A stretch of DNA of 64,000 nt from Parasulfuritortus sp037446165 (GCA_037446165.1 JBBIJC010000004.1:9489-73488); one strand, 5' to 3'; counted from the stretch's first letter, positions 51,143 to 60,043 are shown. The notes: generated by a model from the letters alone, not told the origin. Made by a program: numbers and translations.

Positions 51143-51246
51143 CCTTAACAAGGGCAAACCCGTTGAAAGGCGGGGACGCAAAGTCACCGGTCTAAAAGGC
51201 TACCGCCTCAAGACAGCGGGATTGCAAGGTGGGCTAACCGCCGGAG
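51143..51246 (+). ncRNA. Cyclic di-GMP-I (GEMM-I) riboswitch
   Basis: The leader has the GEMM-I hallmarks in order: GGGCAAACC (51152-51160), the hairpin CCCGTT-GAAA-GGCGGG (51159-51174) whose GAAA tetraloop docks on a receptor, the invariant GACGCAAAG (51175-51183), CCGGTCTAA (51187-51195) and a 3' GGGCTAACCG (51231-51240) closing the second helix (CACC 51185-51188 with GGTG 51228-51231). It ends about 88 bases before the DUF1631 ATG. A following hairpin (CCGGA 51241-51245 with TCCGG 51253-51257) contains CCGG able to pair with the aptamer, so may be part of the expression platform. On or off response cannot be told. Confidence 0.87.
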
Positions 51247-51333
51247 TTCGAGTCCGGTCCACTGCACAATCCCCCTTTACACGTGGTTTCGCCCTGGTTG
51301 CGACGCGCCAGGCGCGGGTTCAGGAGATGGGCT

Positions 51334-53631
51334 ATGGAAACTGTCCGCAAGATCATTGGAGTCGCTCAGTTCAGCCGCGAACGACAGAGCGGCGGCAAGC
51401 GCACGCCGCTCGACGACTGCCGCGAGACCTCCGCGCTGGGGCTGGACAAGGCCCTGTCCGAGAGCCTCGAACAGGTCAAGCTCCAGTTGCTGGAAATGGC
51501 GGACAAGGCCATGGGGCCGGAGCTCTACCATTTGTACATGGACACCCTGGAGCTGGTCCGCGACCATGCCGCCGAGATCGGGGCCGGGCTCCGCAAACAC
51601 TATCTGCAAGGCTTCAAACAGGCCTGCCGCCGCGATCCCGGTCGCCCGGGAAAGAACGTCGATGTCCCCGAACTAAGCCTGCTGGAGCCGGATGATCTGG
51701 AGGAGTCGCTGGCGGTCAACACCTTGGCCAACGCGATTCACAATACCTGCTCCGAGGAACTGTTCGCGCTGGACAAACGGATCGGCATGCTGATCAACGA
51801 TCCGGACCTGGCCCATGGCGACAATCCCCTGGGGCCGGAAGTGATTGCGCAAGCGCTGACCGCGGCCTTGGCGGATCAGGGGTCCGCCATGAAGGTGCGG
51901 CTGCTGGTGGTGGCGAAGCTGAGCAAGCAGTTGCCCGAGCGGATCAGGGACATCTACCGCGAGATCAACCAGCATCTGGTGAAGAAGAACGTTCTGCCTA
52001 CCATCCGGGTGGGCATGCGGCAATCGGCGGCGCCTGCCGCCTCGGCCTCCGCGCCGTATTCCCAGCAGAGTGCGGCAGAGGGCGGTGGCGACCTGTATGC
52101 CCTGCTGCAACAGATGATGAACATGGGCGGCCAGGCGGGGGGCATGCCCATGGCAGGCGCGGTCATAGCCGGTCCGGCCATGCCCGGACAGCCAGCCGCC
52201 CAGGCCAGTGCGGCGGCGATCCAGGCCGGGGCCTTCATCCATTCCCTGAACCTGTTGCAACACGGCCGGGTAAGCGAGGTCGTCCGGGCCGGCCTGGATG
52301 CCGCGGCCCTGCAAGCCATCAGCCAGGGCGGTGGTCAGGTCAATGTGCTGCACAGCCTGCGCGGCATGGCCAACAGCATGACTTCGGTCGATGCCATGAC
52401 CCTGGATATCGTGGCCATGGTGTTCGACTATGTCCTGGAGGACAAACGCATTCCGGACGCGGTCAAGGCGCTGGTCGGCCGCCTGCAGATTCCGGTGCTG
52501 AAGGTGGCGATGCTGGACAAGACCTTCTTCTCGCACAAGGGTCATCCGGCCCGCAAGCTGCTCGATGGCCTAGCCGATGCCGCCATTGGCTGGGATGCCA
52601 GCGAAGACCGCGACGGCGGCGTGTACAAGAAGATCGAGCAACTGGTTGAGTATGTGCTGGAGCGGTTCGATGACAGCATCGAGACCTTCACCGAGGCCCT
52701 GGATCAGTTGAATGCCTATCTGGCCGAGGAGCGGCGCGAGGCGGCGCTGGTCATGGTGCCCAGCGTCCAGGCGGTCAAGGACCGGGAGCGTGCCGATTGG
52801 GCGCGCCAGATGGCCCATGACGAAGTCCAGTCCAGCCTGCTCGGGCAGCCGGTTTCGGCCGAGATTTTCGCCTTTCTGACCGGGCCCTGGCAGCGCATGC
52901 TGGCCGATATCCACCAGAAGGCTGGCGAAGAGAGCCCGGCTTGGACTGGCGGGCTGGGCACCATGAGCGACCTGGTCTGGAGTCTGGCGCCCAAGGTCAA
53001 TCCGGACGAACGCAAGCAGCTGGTGGCCATGCTGCCCAGTCTGCTCAAGCGCCTGGACGAAGGCATCAGCTACCTCGGGCTGGCGCAGTCCGAGCGGGAT
53101 GCGTTCTTCTCCAGCCTGGTCAAATGCCATGCCGAGGCGGTCAAGGCCGGGTTGCTGGGGCCGGGCGAGCAGATGCCGGCCAAGCCGGCTCAGGTAGAAG
53201 AGGCCGACATCCCGGTGCTGGTCGAGCCGGCCGGCTTCGAGCCGGTCGAGCCGCTTGAACCGGTCGAGGCGGAGCTGGCCGAAGCGGATGAATCGGCGAT
53301 CGAGGAAATCATCATCGGCGACCTGCCCTGGGGCAGCGGCGAACTGGATGAGCCTGAGCCAGAGCCGGAGATGAGCGGCCTGAAACGGGGCAGCTGGATC
53401 GAGTACCAGCAGGACAACGGCGCTACCGTGCGCGCCAAGCTGTCCTGGATCAGTCCGCAGAAGGGCATGTATCTGTTCACCAACCGTTATGGGCAGCGGG
53501 CCATCTCGATCAATGCCGAAGGCTTGCAGGCCAAGCTGCGCGATGGCGAGGTGCGGATTCTGAATGACGTGCCGCTGATGGACCGTGCGGTGGGCAGCCT
53601 GATGGAGCGTCTCCAGCGCCATGCCGCCTGA
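51334..53631 (+). CDS. DUF1631 family protein A with PilZ-like C-terminus
   Basis: A 765-residue soluble protein of the DUF1631 family (sometimes mislabelled thymidine phosphorylase). Conserved helical N-terminal half with LSLLEPDDLEESLAVNTLANAIHNTCSEELFALDKRIGML near 112-152, a low-complexity linker (about 230-300), a second conserved block (LRGMANSMTSVDAMTLDIVAMVFDYVL near 345) and a C-terminal beta-rich segment GSWIEYQQDNG, VRAKLSWISPQKGMYLFTNRYGQRAISI (about 685-730) that resembles a degenerate PilZ c-di-GMP domain. AGGAG lies eight bases before ATG 51334. It is first under the FliA promoter and riboswitch. Function unknown. Confidence 0.85.
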   Translation: METVRKIIGVAQFSRERQSGGKRTPLDDCRETSALGLDKALSESLEQVKLQLLEMADKAMGPELYHLYMDTLELVRDHAAEIGAGLRKHYLQGFKQACRRDPGRPGKNVDVPELSLLEPDDLEESLAVNTLANAIHNTCSEELFALDKRIGMLINDPDLAHGDNPLGPEVIAQALTAALADQGSAMKVRLLVVAKLSKQLPERIRDIYREINQHLVKKNVLPTIRVGMRQSAAPAASASAPYSQQSAAEGGGDLYALLQQMMNMGGQAGGMPMAGAVIAGPAMPGQPAAQASAAAIQAGAFIHSLNLLQHGRVSEVVRAGLDAAALQAISQGGGQVNVLHSLRGMANSMTSVDAMTLDIVAMVFDYVLEDKRIPDAVKALVGRLQIPVLKVAMLDKTFFSHKGHPARKLLDGLADAAIGWDASEDRDGGVYKKIEQLVEYVLERFDDSIETFTEALDQLNAYLAEERREAALVMVPSVQAVKDRERADWARQMAHDEVQSSLLGQPVSAEIFAFLTGPWQRMLADIHQKAGEESPAWTGGLGTMSDLVWSLAPKVNPDERKQLVAMLPSLLKRLDEGISYLGLAQSERDAFFSSLVKCHAEAVKAGLLGPGEQMPAKPAQVEEADIPVLVEPAGFEPVEPLEPVEAELAEADESAIEEIIIGDLPWGSGELDEPEPEPEMSGLKRGSWIEYQQDNGATVRAKLSWISPQKGMYLFTNRYGQRAISINAEGLQAKLRDGEVRILNDVPLMDRAVGSLMERLQRHAA

Positions 53632-54835
53632 TGCGACAGGTTCGCGCTTTCTGGTTCGCCAGCCACTGCTGGATGCCAGCTATCAGATTGTGGGCCATGA
53701 GTTGAGCCTGCGCGACCGGGCGCTGGTCCCGGTCCTGCCCGGCGCCGAGAGCCTGGATCAGGCGCGGGATGAATATCTGATCGCCAGCGTGATCGATCTG
53801 GAGCACCGGAAGGCGCTGGGCAACCAGCTCACGCTGCTCGATCTGGCCACGGCAAGCCTGGTCAATCCAATGCTGGCTGTACTGCCCACGGGCAAGGTGG
53901 CGGTGCCCGTACCGGTTTCCCGGCTTGATCTGGTTCAGTCGCTGGTTGACCTGGCGGTTTTGCCCCTGATCGAGGATGACGGAGCCGAATTGCCGTCAGT
54001 CATGCCGCCTGGCTGCCTGTTCGCGCGCCTGGACTGCTCTGGTCATGACGCGCTGGCGCTGGGTGAACGGGCCGAACAATTTCGCCGCCGCGGCGTGAAG
54101 CGCCTGATCGCAGGCAACATCGGCTCGGAAGAGGGGTTCGAAGTCGGCCGGAAACTAGGCTTCAACCTGTTTCAGGGCGGTTTTTTCAGGCAGCCCCGTC
54201 CCGGCCAGGGGCGCAAGCTGGAGAGCGGTGTCGTTCAGGTCATGGAACTGCTCAATCAGACCATGGCGCGGGCGCCGATCGAAGAACTGGAAGCCGGTTT
54301 CAAGCGCAATGCGGCACTGACCTATCGTCTGCTGCGCTATATCAACTCCCCGGCCAACGGCCTGAACCAGCCCCTGGCCTCGATCGGCCAGGCCTTGATC
54401 TGGCTGGGGCATGAGCCGTTATACCGCTGGTTGAGCCTGTTGCTGTTCAGTTCGGGCCAAGCGGACGGGCGCGACCAGGCCCTGTTGAAAAATGCCCTGG
54501 TGCGCGCCCGGTTCATGGAAAACCTGGGCCTGGAGCGGCTGGATCGCAGTCAGCGCGGCGGCTTGTTCATCGTCGGCATCCTGTCCCACCTGGATGCCTT
54601 GCTGGACCGGCCGATGGCCGAGGCCCTTGCACCTTTGCATTTGTCAGAAACGATGACCGGGGCACTGCTTGAATTGAACGGTCCGTATGCGCCTTACCTG
54701 AAGCTGGCCGTGGCCTGCGAACGCTTCGACCAGGACGCCGTGGAGCAGGTGGCGGATGGCGCCGGCCTGTGCGCGGCAGAAGTCAACCTGGCCCACGTCA
54801 ATGCCCTGATCTGGGCCGAATCAGTGGCAAATTGA
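53621..54835 (+). CDS. Degenerate EAL-HDOD (YuxH-type) signalling protein
   Basis: A 404-residue YuxH-family protein: N-terminal EAL-like domain (about 10-195; FLVRQPLLDASYQIVGHELSLRDR, IAGNIGSEEGFEVGRKLGFNLFQGGFF) in which the EAL signature reads ELS and the metal-binding Asp/Glu set is missing, so no phosphodiesterase activity is expected. A C-terminal HDOD domain follows (about 205-395; ALTYRLLRYINSPANGL). Such proteins act as c-di-GMP effectors (for example CdgJ in Vibrio, affecting motility). The start overlaps the DUF1631 stop by 11 bp, so they are translationally coupled. Confidence 0.85.
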   Translation: MPPDATGSRFLVRQPLLDASYQIVGHELSLRDRALVPVLPGAESLDQARDEYLIASVIDLEHRKALGNQLTLLDLATASLVNPMLAVLPTGKVAVPVPVSRLDLVQSLVDLAVLPLIEDDGAELPSVMPPGCLFARLDCSGHDALALGERAEQFRRRGVKRLIAGNIGSEEGFEVGRKLGFNLFQGGFFRQPRPGQGRKLESGVVQVMELLNQTMARAPIEELEAGFKRNAALTYRLLRYINSPANGLNQPLASIGQALIWLGHEPLYRWLSLLLFSSGQADGRDQALLKNALVRARFMENLGLERLDRSQRGGLFIVGILSHLDALLDRPMAEALAPLHLSETMTGALLELNGPYAPYLKLAVACERFDQDAVEQVADGAGLCAAEVNLAHVNALIWAESVAN

Positions 54836-54883
54836 CCCAGAATAAGCGCATCATGAACCGTCGCTTCATGCCTGGAGAGTGGG

Positions 54884-55732
54884 ATGACTTGGCATAAATG
54901 GTGGGGCGCGAGCCAGTGGGCCGCCTACCTGGAACACATGGAACTGCCGGTCAAGGCGTCCAGCAAGCTTGCCCTGGCCGAACTGGAGACGCGTCGGGGT
55001 GACCTGCTCTCGGCCAAGGAGCTGGCCGACCTGATGCTTGATGACCCGCTGTTTGCCTTGCGCCTGCTCAAGGATGCCAATCAGCGCCTGCCCCGGCGCA
55101 TGTCGCGCGATATCACGACGCCGCTCGGTGTGGTCCTGTCTCTGGGGACATCGCGTTTTTCCGAACAACTGGCCCAGGCGCCGGAAGTACAGGACGACAA
55201 CCTCGGGTTTGTCGCATGTGAAGGCCGCGCCACGCTGTCGGCCCGGATTGCCGTGATCTACGGTTCATACCACCATGATCTCGACCCGGGCGAACTGGCC
55301 CTGGCGGCACTGCTTTCGAACGCCGGCGAGATCGAGCTCTGGGCCTTTGCCCCGGAGTTGCCCCAGGCAGCGCAGGATGAACTGAATTCAGGCCGCTCGC
55401 AGCGCAGCGAAGAGGCGCAGCTCAAGGCCTGCGGTTTCGCCTTCAAGGATTTGACCTTGCTGATGAGCCAACACTGGCAACTGCCGCCCCTCATCCTGCA
55501 CCTCATCCGCGGCGATGAAACCCTGCGCGCCAAGCTGGCGCGGCTGGCCATGAACACGGCGCGACACCTGAGTAAAGGGGTGGCCGACCCCGGGCTGCCG
55601 CATGATCTGATCGCGGCCGCCAAATTGACCGGCGCGGTGGTTTCATCGCTGGTCGCGGCCTTGCCCTTGCTGACCGAGGACGAGAAGGGCAGACTGGTTC
55701 AGCTGACTGAAGCGGTGCAGGCATCGGCCTGA
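54884..55732 (+). CDS. HDOD domain protein
   Basis: A 282-residue protein with an HDOD-type helical domain through most of its length (VKASSKLALAELETRRGDLLSAKELADLMLDDPLFALRLLKDAN near 20-62; LALAALLSNAGEIELWAFAP near 138). HDOD domains are HD-like but usually lack hydrolase activity and serve as signalling scaffolds. GGAGAG precedes the ATG. It follows the EAL-HDOD gene by 48 bp and probably shares its transcript. Exact role unknown. Confidence 0.75.
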   Translation: MTWHKWWGASQWAAYLEHMELPVKASSKLALAELETRRGDLLSAKELADLMLDDPLFALRLLKDANQRLPRRMSRDITTPLGVVLSLGTSRFSEQLAQAPEVQDDNLGFVACEGRATLSARIAVIYGSYHHDLDPGELALAALLSNAGEIELWAFAPELPQAAQDELNSGRSQRSEEAQLKACGFAFKDLTLLMSQHWQLPPLILHLIRGDETLRAKLARLAMNTARHLSKGVADPGLPHDLIAAAKLTGAVVSSLVAALPLLTEDEKGRLVQLTEAVQASA

Positions 55733-55769
55733 GTGGGGCCGGATTTTGCAGTGTGGTAGCAATAGTCGA

Positions 55770-55797
55770 TTGATTAATTAACTATACTTCCCATAAT
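55770..55797 (+). promoter_or_regulatory. Possible sigma-70 promoter for DUF1631 protein B
   Basis: TTGATT (55770-55775), a 16-bp spacer and CATAAT (55792-55797) in the AT-rich gap after the HDOD gene, 56 bp before ATG 55853. No second riboswitch aptamer is present here. Confidence 0.45.
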
Positions 55798-55852
55798 GGC
55801 TCGTCCACCTTATGTGGGCGAGAATGTGCGTCCAGCAGGGAGCAGCAGCAAG

Positions 55853-58258
55853 ATGGGAAATCGTAATAATGTGACTGATATCACTCAGGCAACCCGCCCG
55901 CTCAGCTCGGGTAGCACGGGCAGCCGTGCACCTCTCAATGAGTGCAGGGAAATAGCGGTCCTCCGCCTGGGCGTGGTTCTGAACGAGTCCTTCGATCAGA
56001 TGGTCGAACAGCTGCTCGAAATGGCCGATAAGGCAGTGGGCCTTGAGATGTACCACCTGCATATGGATGCGCTGGATCTGGTGCGTACCCACAGTGAAGC
56101 CATCGGTTCCACGTTCCGCGAACGCCTGCTCTGGCATTTCAACCGGGCCTGCCGGCATGAAGGCGCACGGCTTTCGGAAACCTCCAATGTCCGGCTCACC
56201 CTGGTCGAACCGGACGAACTGGAAGATTCGCTGGCGGTCGGAACCCTGTCCAACGCAATTTTCAATACCTGCAGCGAGGAATTGTTCGCCCTGGATCGGC
56301 GCATGGGCATGCTGATCAATGACCCGGAGTTGGAACATAGCGAAAACCCTCTGGGCCCGGGAGTGATCAGCAAGGCCATCATGGATGCGCTGGAGGAGCG
56401 GGAAGAGCAGATCAAGGTGCGCCTGCTGGTGGTGTCGCTGCTGAGCAAGCAGGTACCCGCGCGGATGCCGGACATCTATCGCGAAATCAATCGCAAGCTG
56501 GTCGAGAGGAATGTGCTGCCGACCATTACGGTGGGCATGAAGCGCAAGGAGCAGGGTGGTTTTGTTCTATCGGGCCCGGGCGGGGTCCAGGCCAATGCCG
56601 GCGCGCCGGGGCAGGCAGGTGGAGCTGCGCCCGGCGGCGGGGCGCCAGGCCAGGGTGCAGGGTCCGTAGGCGGTGATCTGTTCGAGGTCATGCAACGGCT
56701 GATGATGAGCAGCGCCGGCCAGAACTATGCGGGCTTCCCGCAGGCGCCCGGTGGGTCGCTTGGGCCAGGCGGCCCATCCGGCGCGACCACCGCCGGCGGG
56801 GCCGGATTTGCCGGTCAGCCCGTGCTGGGAGGGGGGGCATCGGCTGCCTTCATGAATGCCTTGCATCAGCTTCAGCGCGGTCAGTTCGGGGGCTTCGCAG
56901 CGGGTGGTGGTGGCCTAGGTGTAAGCGGTGCTGGAGGCGGTGGCGGCGCTGCCCCTGGCCCACTGGGTGACGATCCGGCCAACGCGCTGCGCAACCTGCG
57001 CAGCAGCGAGGCGGCCAAGTCGATGAACTCGCTCGATGCCATCACCCTGGACATTGTCTCCATGGTGTTCGATTCCATCCTCGACGACGAGCGCATTACC
57101 GATGACGTCAAGACCCTGATCGTCCGGTTGCAGATTCCCATGCTCAAGGTGGCGATGCTGGACAAGGGCTTCTTTTCGCACAAGCATCATCCCGCCCGGC
57201 TATTCCTCGACAGTCTGGCCGAGGCCGCGATCGGCTGGGACGCCGGTGGCGCACGCAAGGACGAGCTATACCCGAAGCTGGAAAAACTGGTTAGCGAGAT
57301 TCTGGATGGTTTCGAGGAAAACATCGATATCTTTGAACGGCTGACCGGCGAATTGAAAGGCTGGCTGGACGAGGAAAAACGCGATGCCGACCAGACCGCG
57401 GTACGCAGCGCAATGGCCCTGAAAAGCCGTGAGGAATCCGATTTCAGCCGGCTGGTGGCGTATGACGAGATCGAGTCCTGCCTGGTTGGTCGACCGGTCC
57501 CGAACCTGATCCGTACCTTCCTGAACAAACACTGGGCGAGCTTGCTGGTCAAGTTGTATCAGGTCGAAGGTGCAGGCAGTCCGGCCTGGCAGGAGGCCGT
57601 GACGACCATGAAGGACCTGGTCTGGAGCGTGGCGCCGAAGGGCGATCTCGAATCGCGGACCCGCATGCTGAAAATGCTGCCCGGTCTGCTCAAGGAGTTG
57701 AGGAAGGGGGCGCGTGACCTGGACCTCGATCCGGCGACCCGCGATGAATTCTTCAGCGACCTGGTGAAATGTCATACCGTGGCGCTGAAATCCAGTTCCT
57801 ACAACGAGGCCCTGAATGTAGCCGCCGAGATCGAGGGACGCTCCGATGCGCCGCCACCGGCGCCCGAGCCCCCGGTCGACTTCGAGCCGGTCGAGCCCGT
57901 GCCGGCTGCGGATGACGAGGCCGAAGCCAGGATCTTCAAGCATGAGTTGGAGTGGAACGAAAAAGCGCTTCCGTCCATGTCCGATCCGATATTGGCCGGG
58001 GTCAAACGTGGCAGCTGGATCGCCTATCGCAATGACGCTGACATTGAAGTGCGTGCCAAGCTGACCTGGATCAGCCCCCTGAATGGTTACTATCTGTTCA
58101 CCAACCGGAAGGGCGAGCGCGCGGTTTCGATCGGATCCGATGCCCTGGCCGCCAAGCTGAACGCCGGCGAGGTCCGCCTACTCAGTTCCATTCCGCTGAT
58201 GGACCGGGTGATCGACGGCCTGATGGAGCGGATGAGAAGCAACGCCACTGCTGCCTGA
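55853..58258 (+). CDS. DUF1631 family protein B with Gly-rich linker and PilZ-like C-terminus
   Basis: An 801-residue paralogue of the DUF1631 protein encoded 2.2 kb upstream. The two share long blocks (NTCSEELFALD, GMLINDP, IYREIN, RLQIP.LKVAMLDK.FFSHK, VKRGSWI-type C-terminus). This copy has a longer Gly/Ala/Pro-rich linker of about 145 residues (about 225-370) with several GGG runs. The C-terminal VRAKLTWISPLNGYYLFTNRKGERAVSI segment is again PilZ-like. ATG 55853 has GGGAG ten bases upstream; an ATG at 55796 would overlap the proposed promoter. It may work with or compete against protein A. Confidence 0.83.
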   Translation: MGNRNNVTDITQATRPLSSGSTGSRAPLNECREIAVLRLGVVLNESFDQMVEQLLEMADKAVGLEMYHLHMDALDLVRTHSEAIGSTFRERLLWHFNRACRHEGARLSETSNVRLTLVEPDELEDSLAVGTLSNAIFNTCSEELFALDRRMGMLINDPELEHSENPLGPGVISKAIMDALEEREEQIKVRLLVVSLLSKQVPARMPDIYREINRKLVERNVLPTITVGMKRKEQGGFVLSGPGGVQANAGAPGQAGGAAPGGGAPGQGAGSVGGDLFEVMQRLMMSSAGQNYAGFPQAPGGSLGPGGPSGATTAGGAGFAGQPVLGGGASAAFMNALHQLQRGQFGGFAAGGGGLGVSGAGGGGGAAPGPLGDDPANALRNLRSSEAAKSMNSLDAITLDIVSMVFDSILDDERITDDVKTLIVRLQIPMLKVAMLDKGFFSHKHHPARLFLDSLAEAAIGWDAGGARKDELYPKLEKLVSEILDGFEENIDIFERLTGELKGWLDEEKRDADQTAVRSAMALKSREESDFSRLVAYDEIESCLVGRPVPNLIRTFLNKHWASLLVKLYQVEGAGSPAWQEAVTTMKDLVWSVAPKGDLESRTRMLKMLPGLLKELRKGARDLDLDPATRDEFFSDLVKCHTVALKSSSYNEALNVAAEIEGRSDAPPPAPEPPVDFEPVEPVPAADDEAEARIFKHELEWNEKALPSMSDPILAGVKRGSWIAYRNDADIEVRAKLTWISPLNGYYLFTNRKGERAVSIGSDALAAKLNAGEVRLLSSIPLMDRVIDGLMERMRSNATAA

Positions 58259-58286
58259 CGGCTGCGCAACCGGGCAAACCCGTTAG

Positions 58287-58395
58287 GGAAACGCTGATTT
58301 AATCGACTTCGTCGCTCCCGCGTAGGCGGGAGCCCAGTCGAATCAAGGCACTGGATCCCCGCCTACGCGGGGATGACGAATAAATCAGTGCTTCC
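58287..58395. mobile_element. MITE-like palindromic element (109 bp)
   Basis: Ends are inverted repeats (GGAAACG-CTGATTTA at 58287-58301 and the complement of GGAAGCACTGATTTA at 58381-58395), enclosing two palindromes with the core CCCGCGTAGGCGGG (58317-58332) and its inverted partner CCCCGCCTACGCGGGG (58357-58372). It is flanked by TTAG on both sides (58283-58286 and 58396-58399), a possible target duplication (or TA). No coding capacity. The right flank forms the mutY stop codon. Confidence 0.75.
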
Positions 58396-59421
58396 TTAGA
58401 GGATTTCGATAATTTTCCGTACCGGCGCCGGCAGGGCGGCCTGGCAGGCCTCCTCGGGCGTCAGCCAGATCAGGCCGGGTTCACCGGCAGCATCCGGTCT
58501 GTGCAGTACCGCGCGCGCGCGCGGGTGGATGGTGAGGCGGAAATGGCTGAACGTGTGGTCCAGTCTTGGCAAGTCCGCCAGATGTTCCGATTCATACCCC
58601 AGTCGTCGCACGGCCAGGACGATGTCATCGTCCGATGTACATTCCGGCAGGCTCCATAACCCCCCCCAGATGCCAGTGGGAGGTCGCTTTTGCAGCAGGA
58701 TTTGGCCGGCGTGGCGCAGGACCAGCATGATAGTGTCCCGCTCCGGCAAGTCCTTGCGCGGCCGCGCGGCTGGCAGTTCGCCCTGCCGGCCTTCACGGTT
58801 GGCAATGCAGTCGTCGGCAAACGGGCAGTTTGCGCAATCAGGTCGCGAGCGCCGGCAGAGGGTGGCGCCCAGATCCATGATGCCCTGGGTGTAGGCCTGA
58901 ATCTCCCGTTCCGGCAGCAAAGCCTCGGCACGTTCCCACAGCCGAGTTTCCACCGACTTTTCCCCGGGCCAGCCATCGACCCCGAACAGGCGGCAGAAGA
59001 CCCGCTTCACATTGCCGTCCAGGATTGCCCGCTGCTCGCCAAAGGCAAAGGCCGAGATGGCCGCTGCGGTCGACCGGCCGATGCCCGGCAGGGTCAGCAT
59101 GGCGTCGAAGCCGCTCGGAAACCGGCCGCCGTGGTCGGCCATGATGCGCTTTGCCGCGGCATGAAGATTGCGCGCGCGGGCGTAATAACCCAGCCCGCTC
59201 CACAAGGCCAGTACCGCGTCTTCCGGGGCAGCCGCCAGGCTGGCGATATCGGGAAACCGGGCCACGAACCTGCCGTAATACGGGATCACCGTCTCGACCT
59301 GGGTCTGCTGCAACATGATCTCGGACACCCAGACGGCATAGGGGTCGCTCACCTGCCAGGGCAGGCCGTGGCGGCCATGCGCCTTTTGCCAGGCAATCAG
59401 GCGGGGCGCGAAATCATGCAC
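58396..59421 (-). CDS. mutY: A/G-specific adenine glycosylase MutY
   Basis: Removes adenine mispaired with 8-oxoguanine. The 341 residues show SEIMLQQTQVETVIPYY with the catalytic Glu (residue about 34), the helix-hairpin-helix LPGIGRSTAAAISAFA, ILDGNVKRVFCR with the catalytic Asp near 138, the 4Fe-4S ligands CRRSRPDCANCPFADDC near 190-206 and a C-terminal NUDIX-like recognition domain. Its TAA is contributed by the flank of a MITE-like element. The start overlaps the upstream YjdF-like gene by 8 bp. Confidence 0.97.
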   Translation of the reverse strand: MHDFAPRLIAWQKAHGRHGLPWQVSDPYAVWVSEIMLQQTQVETVIPYYGRFVARFPDIASLAAAPEDAVLALWSGLGYYARARNLHAAAKRIMADHGGRFPSGFDAMLTLPGIGRSTAAAISAFAFGEQRAILDGNVKRVFCRLFGVDGWPGEKSVETRLWERAEALLPEREIQAYTQGIMDLGATLCRRSRPDCANCPFADDCIANREGRQGELPAARPRKDLPERDTIMLVLRHAGQILLQKRPPTGIWGGLWSLPECTSDDDIVLAVRRLGYESEHLADLPRLDHTFSHFRLTIHPRARAVLHRPDAAGEPGLIWLTPEEACQAALPAPVRKIIEIL

Positions 59422-60043
59422 CGACCTGGCCTTCCAGGCGCGCGATCTGCTTATCGTGCAAGCGCGACAGGGTCAGCACCGCAGCGCTGGCTCCGATCAA
59501 CGCGAACAGCATGTCCGACTGGGTGTCCCAGGGGTCGCCCTGAGTGCCGAGGAACTCGTCCGCGCCCTGGCCCAGCGTGACCGCCGATCCCCATTCGAAC
59601 AATTCATAGGAGGCGCTGATGGCCAGTGCGATGCAGATCACGATGAAGGCCAGCATCCGCCGGCCGGCGACATGATGACCGCGGATCAGGATTTCCCGGG
59701 CAACCAGGGCCGGCACAAAGCCCTGAAAGAAATGGCCGATCTTGTCGTACGGGTTGCGGTGCAGGTGCAGCAGGTCGGCAATTTCGAAACCGAGCGGTAC
59801 CCTCGCGTAGGAATAATCGCCGCCGATCATCAGCACGATGGCGTGCAGAAAGAGCCAGAAATAGAGCAGATCGGTCAGCGGAAAACGGCGATAGGTGCCG
59901 ATCAGGATCGGCAGGGCGACCAGGATGGGCAGCACCTCGAGCAGCCAGGTCAGCCGGTCAAAGGGCCGCCAGCCGGAAACGATCAGCAGGGCAATCAGCA
60001 GGGCGGTAGCGGAAAGCAACAAAGGATCGCGTCTGGTGGTCAT
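59414..60043 (-). CDS. DUF2238 (YjdF-like) inner-membrane protein
   Basis: A 209-residue membrane protein with about six helices, matching DUF2238/YjdF: YSYARVPLG, NPYDKIGHFFQGFVPALVAREIL near 98-120, SYELFEWGSAVTLG near 145 and FLGTQGDPWDTQSDM near 165 are the family motifs. Function is unknown. Probably cotranscribed with mutY. Confidence 0.88.
   Translation of the reverse strand: MTTRRDPLLLSATALLIALLIVSGWRPFDRLTWLLEVLPILVALPILIGTYRRFPLTDLLYFWLFLHAIVLMIGGDYSYARVPLGFEIADLLHLHRNPYDKIGHFFQGFVPALVAREILIRGHHVAGRRMLAFIVICIALAISASYELFEWGSAVTLGQGADEFLGTQGDPWDTQSDMLFALIGASAAVLTLSRLHDKQIARLEGQVGA

Noticed and set aside
51241..51262. tRNA T-arm look-alike (CCGGA-GTTCGAG-TCCGG)
   Set aside because: No acceptor stem, D-arm or anticodon arm fits around it; it lies directly after the GEMM-I aptamer and is better read as a leader hairpin.
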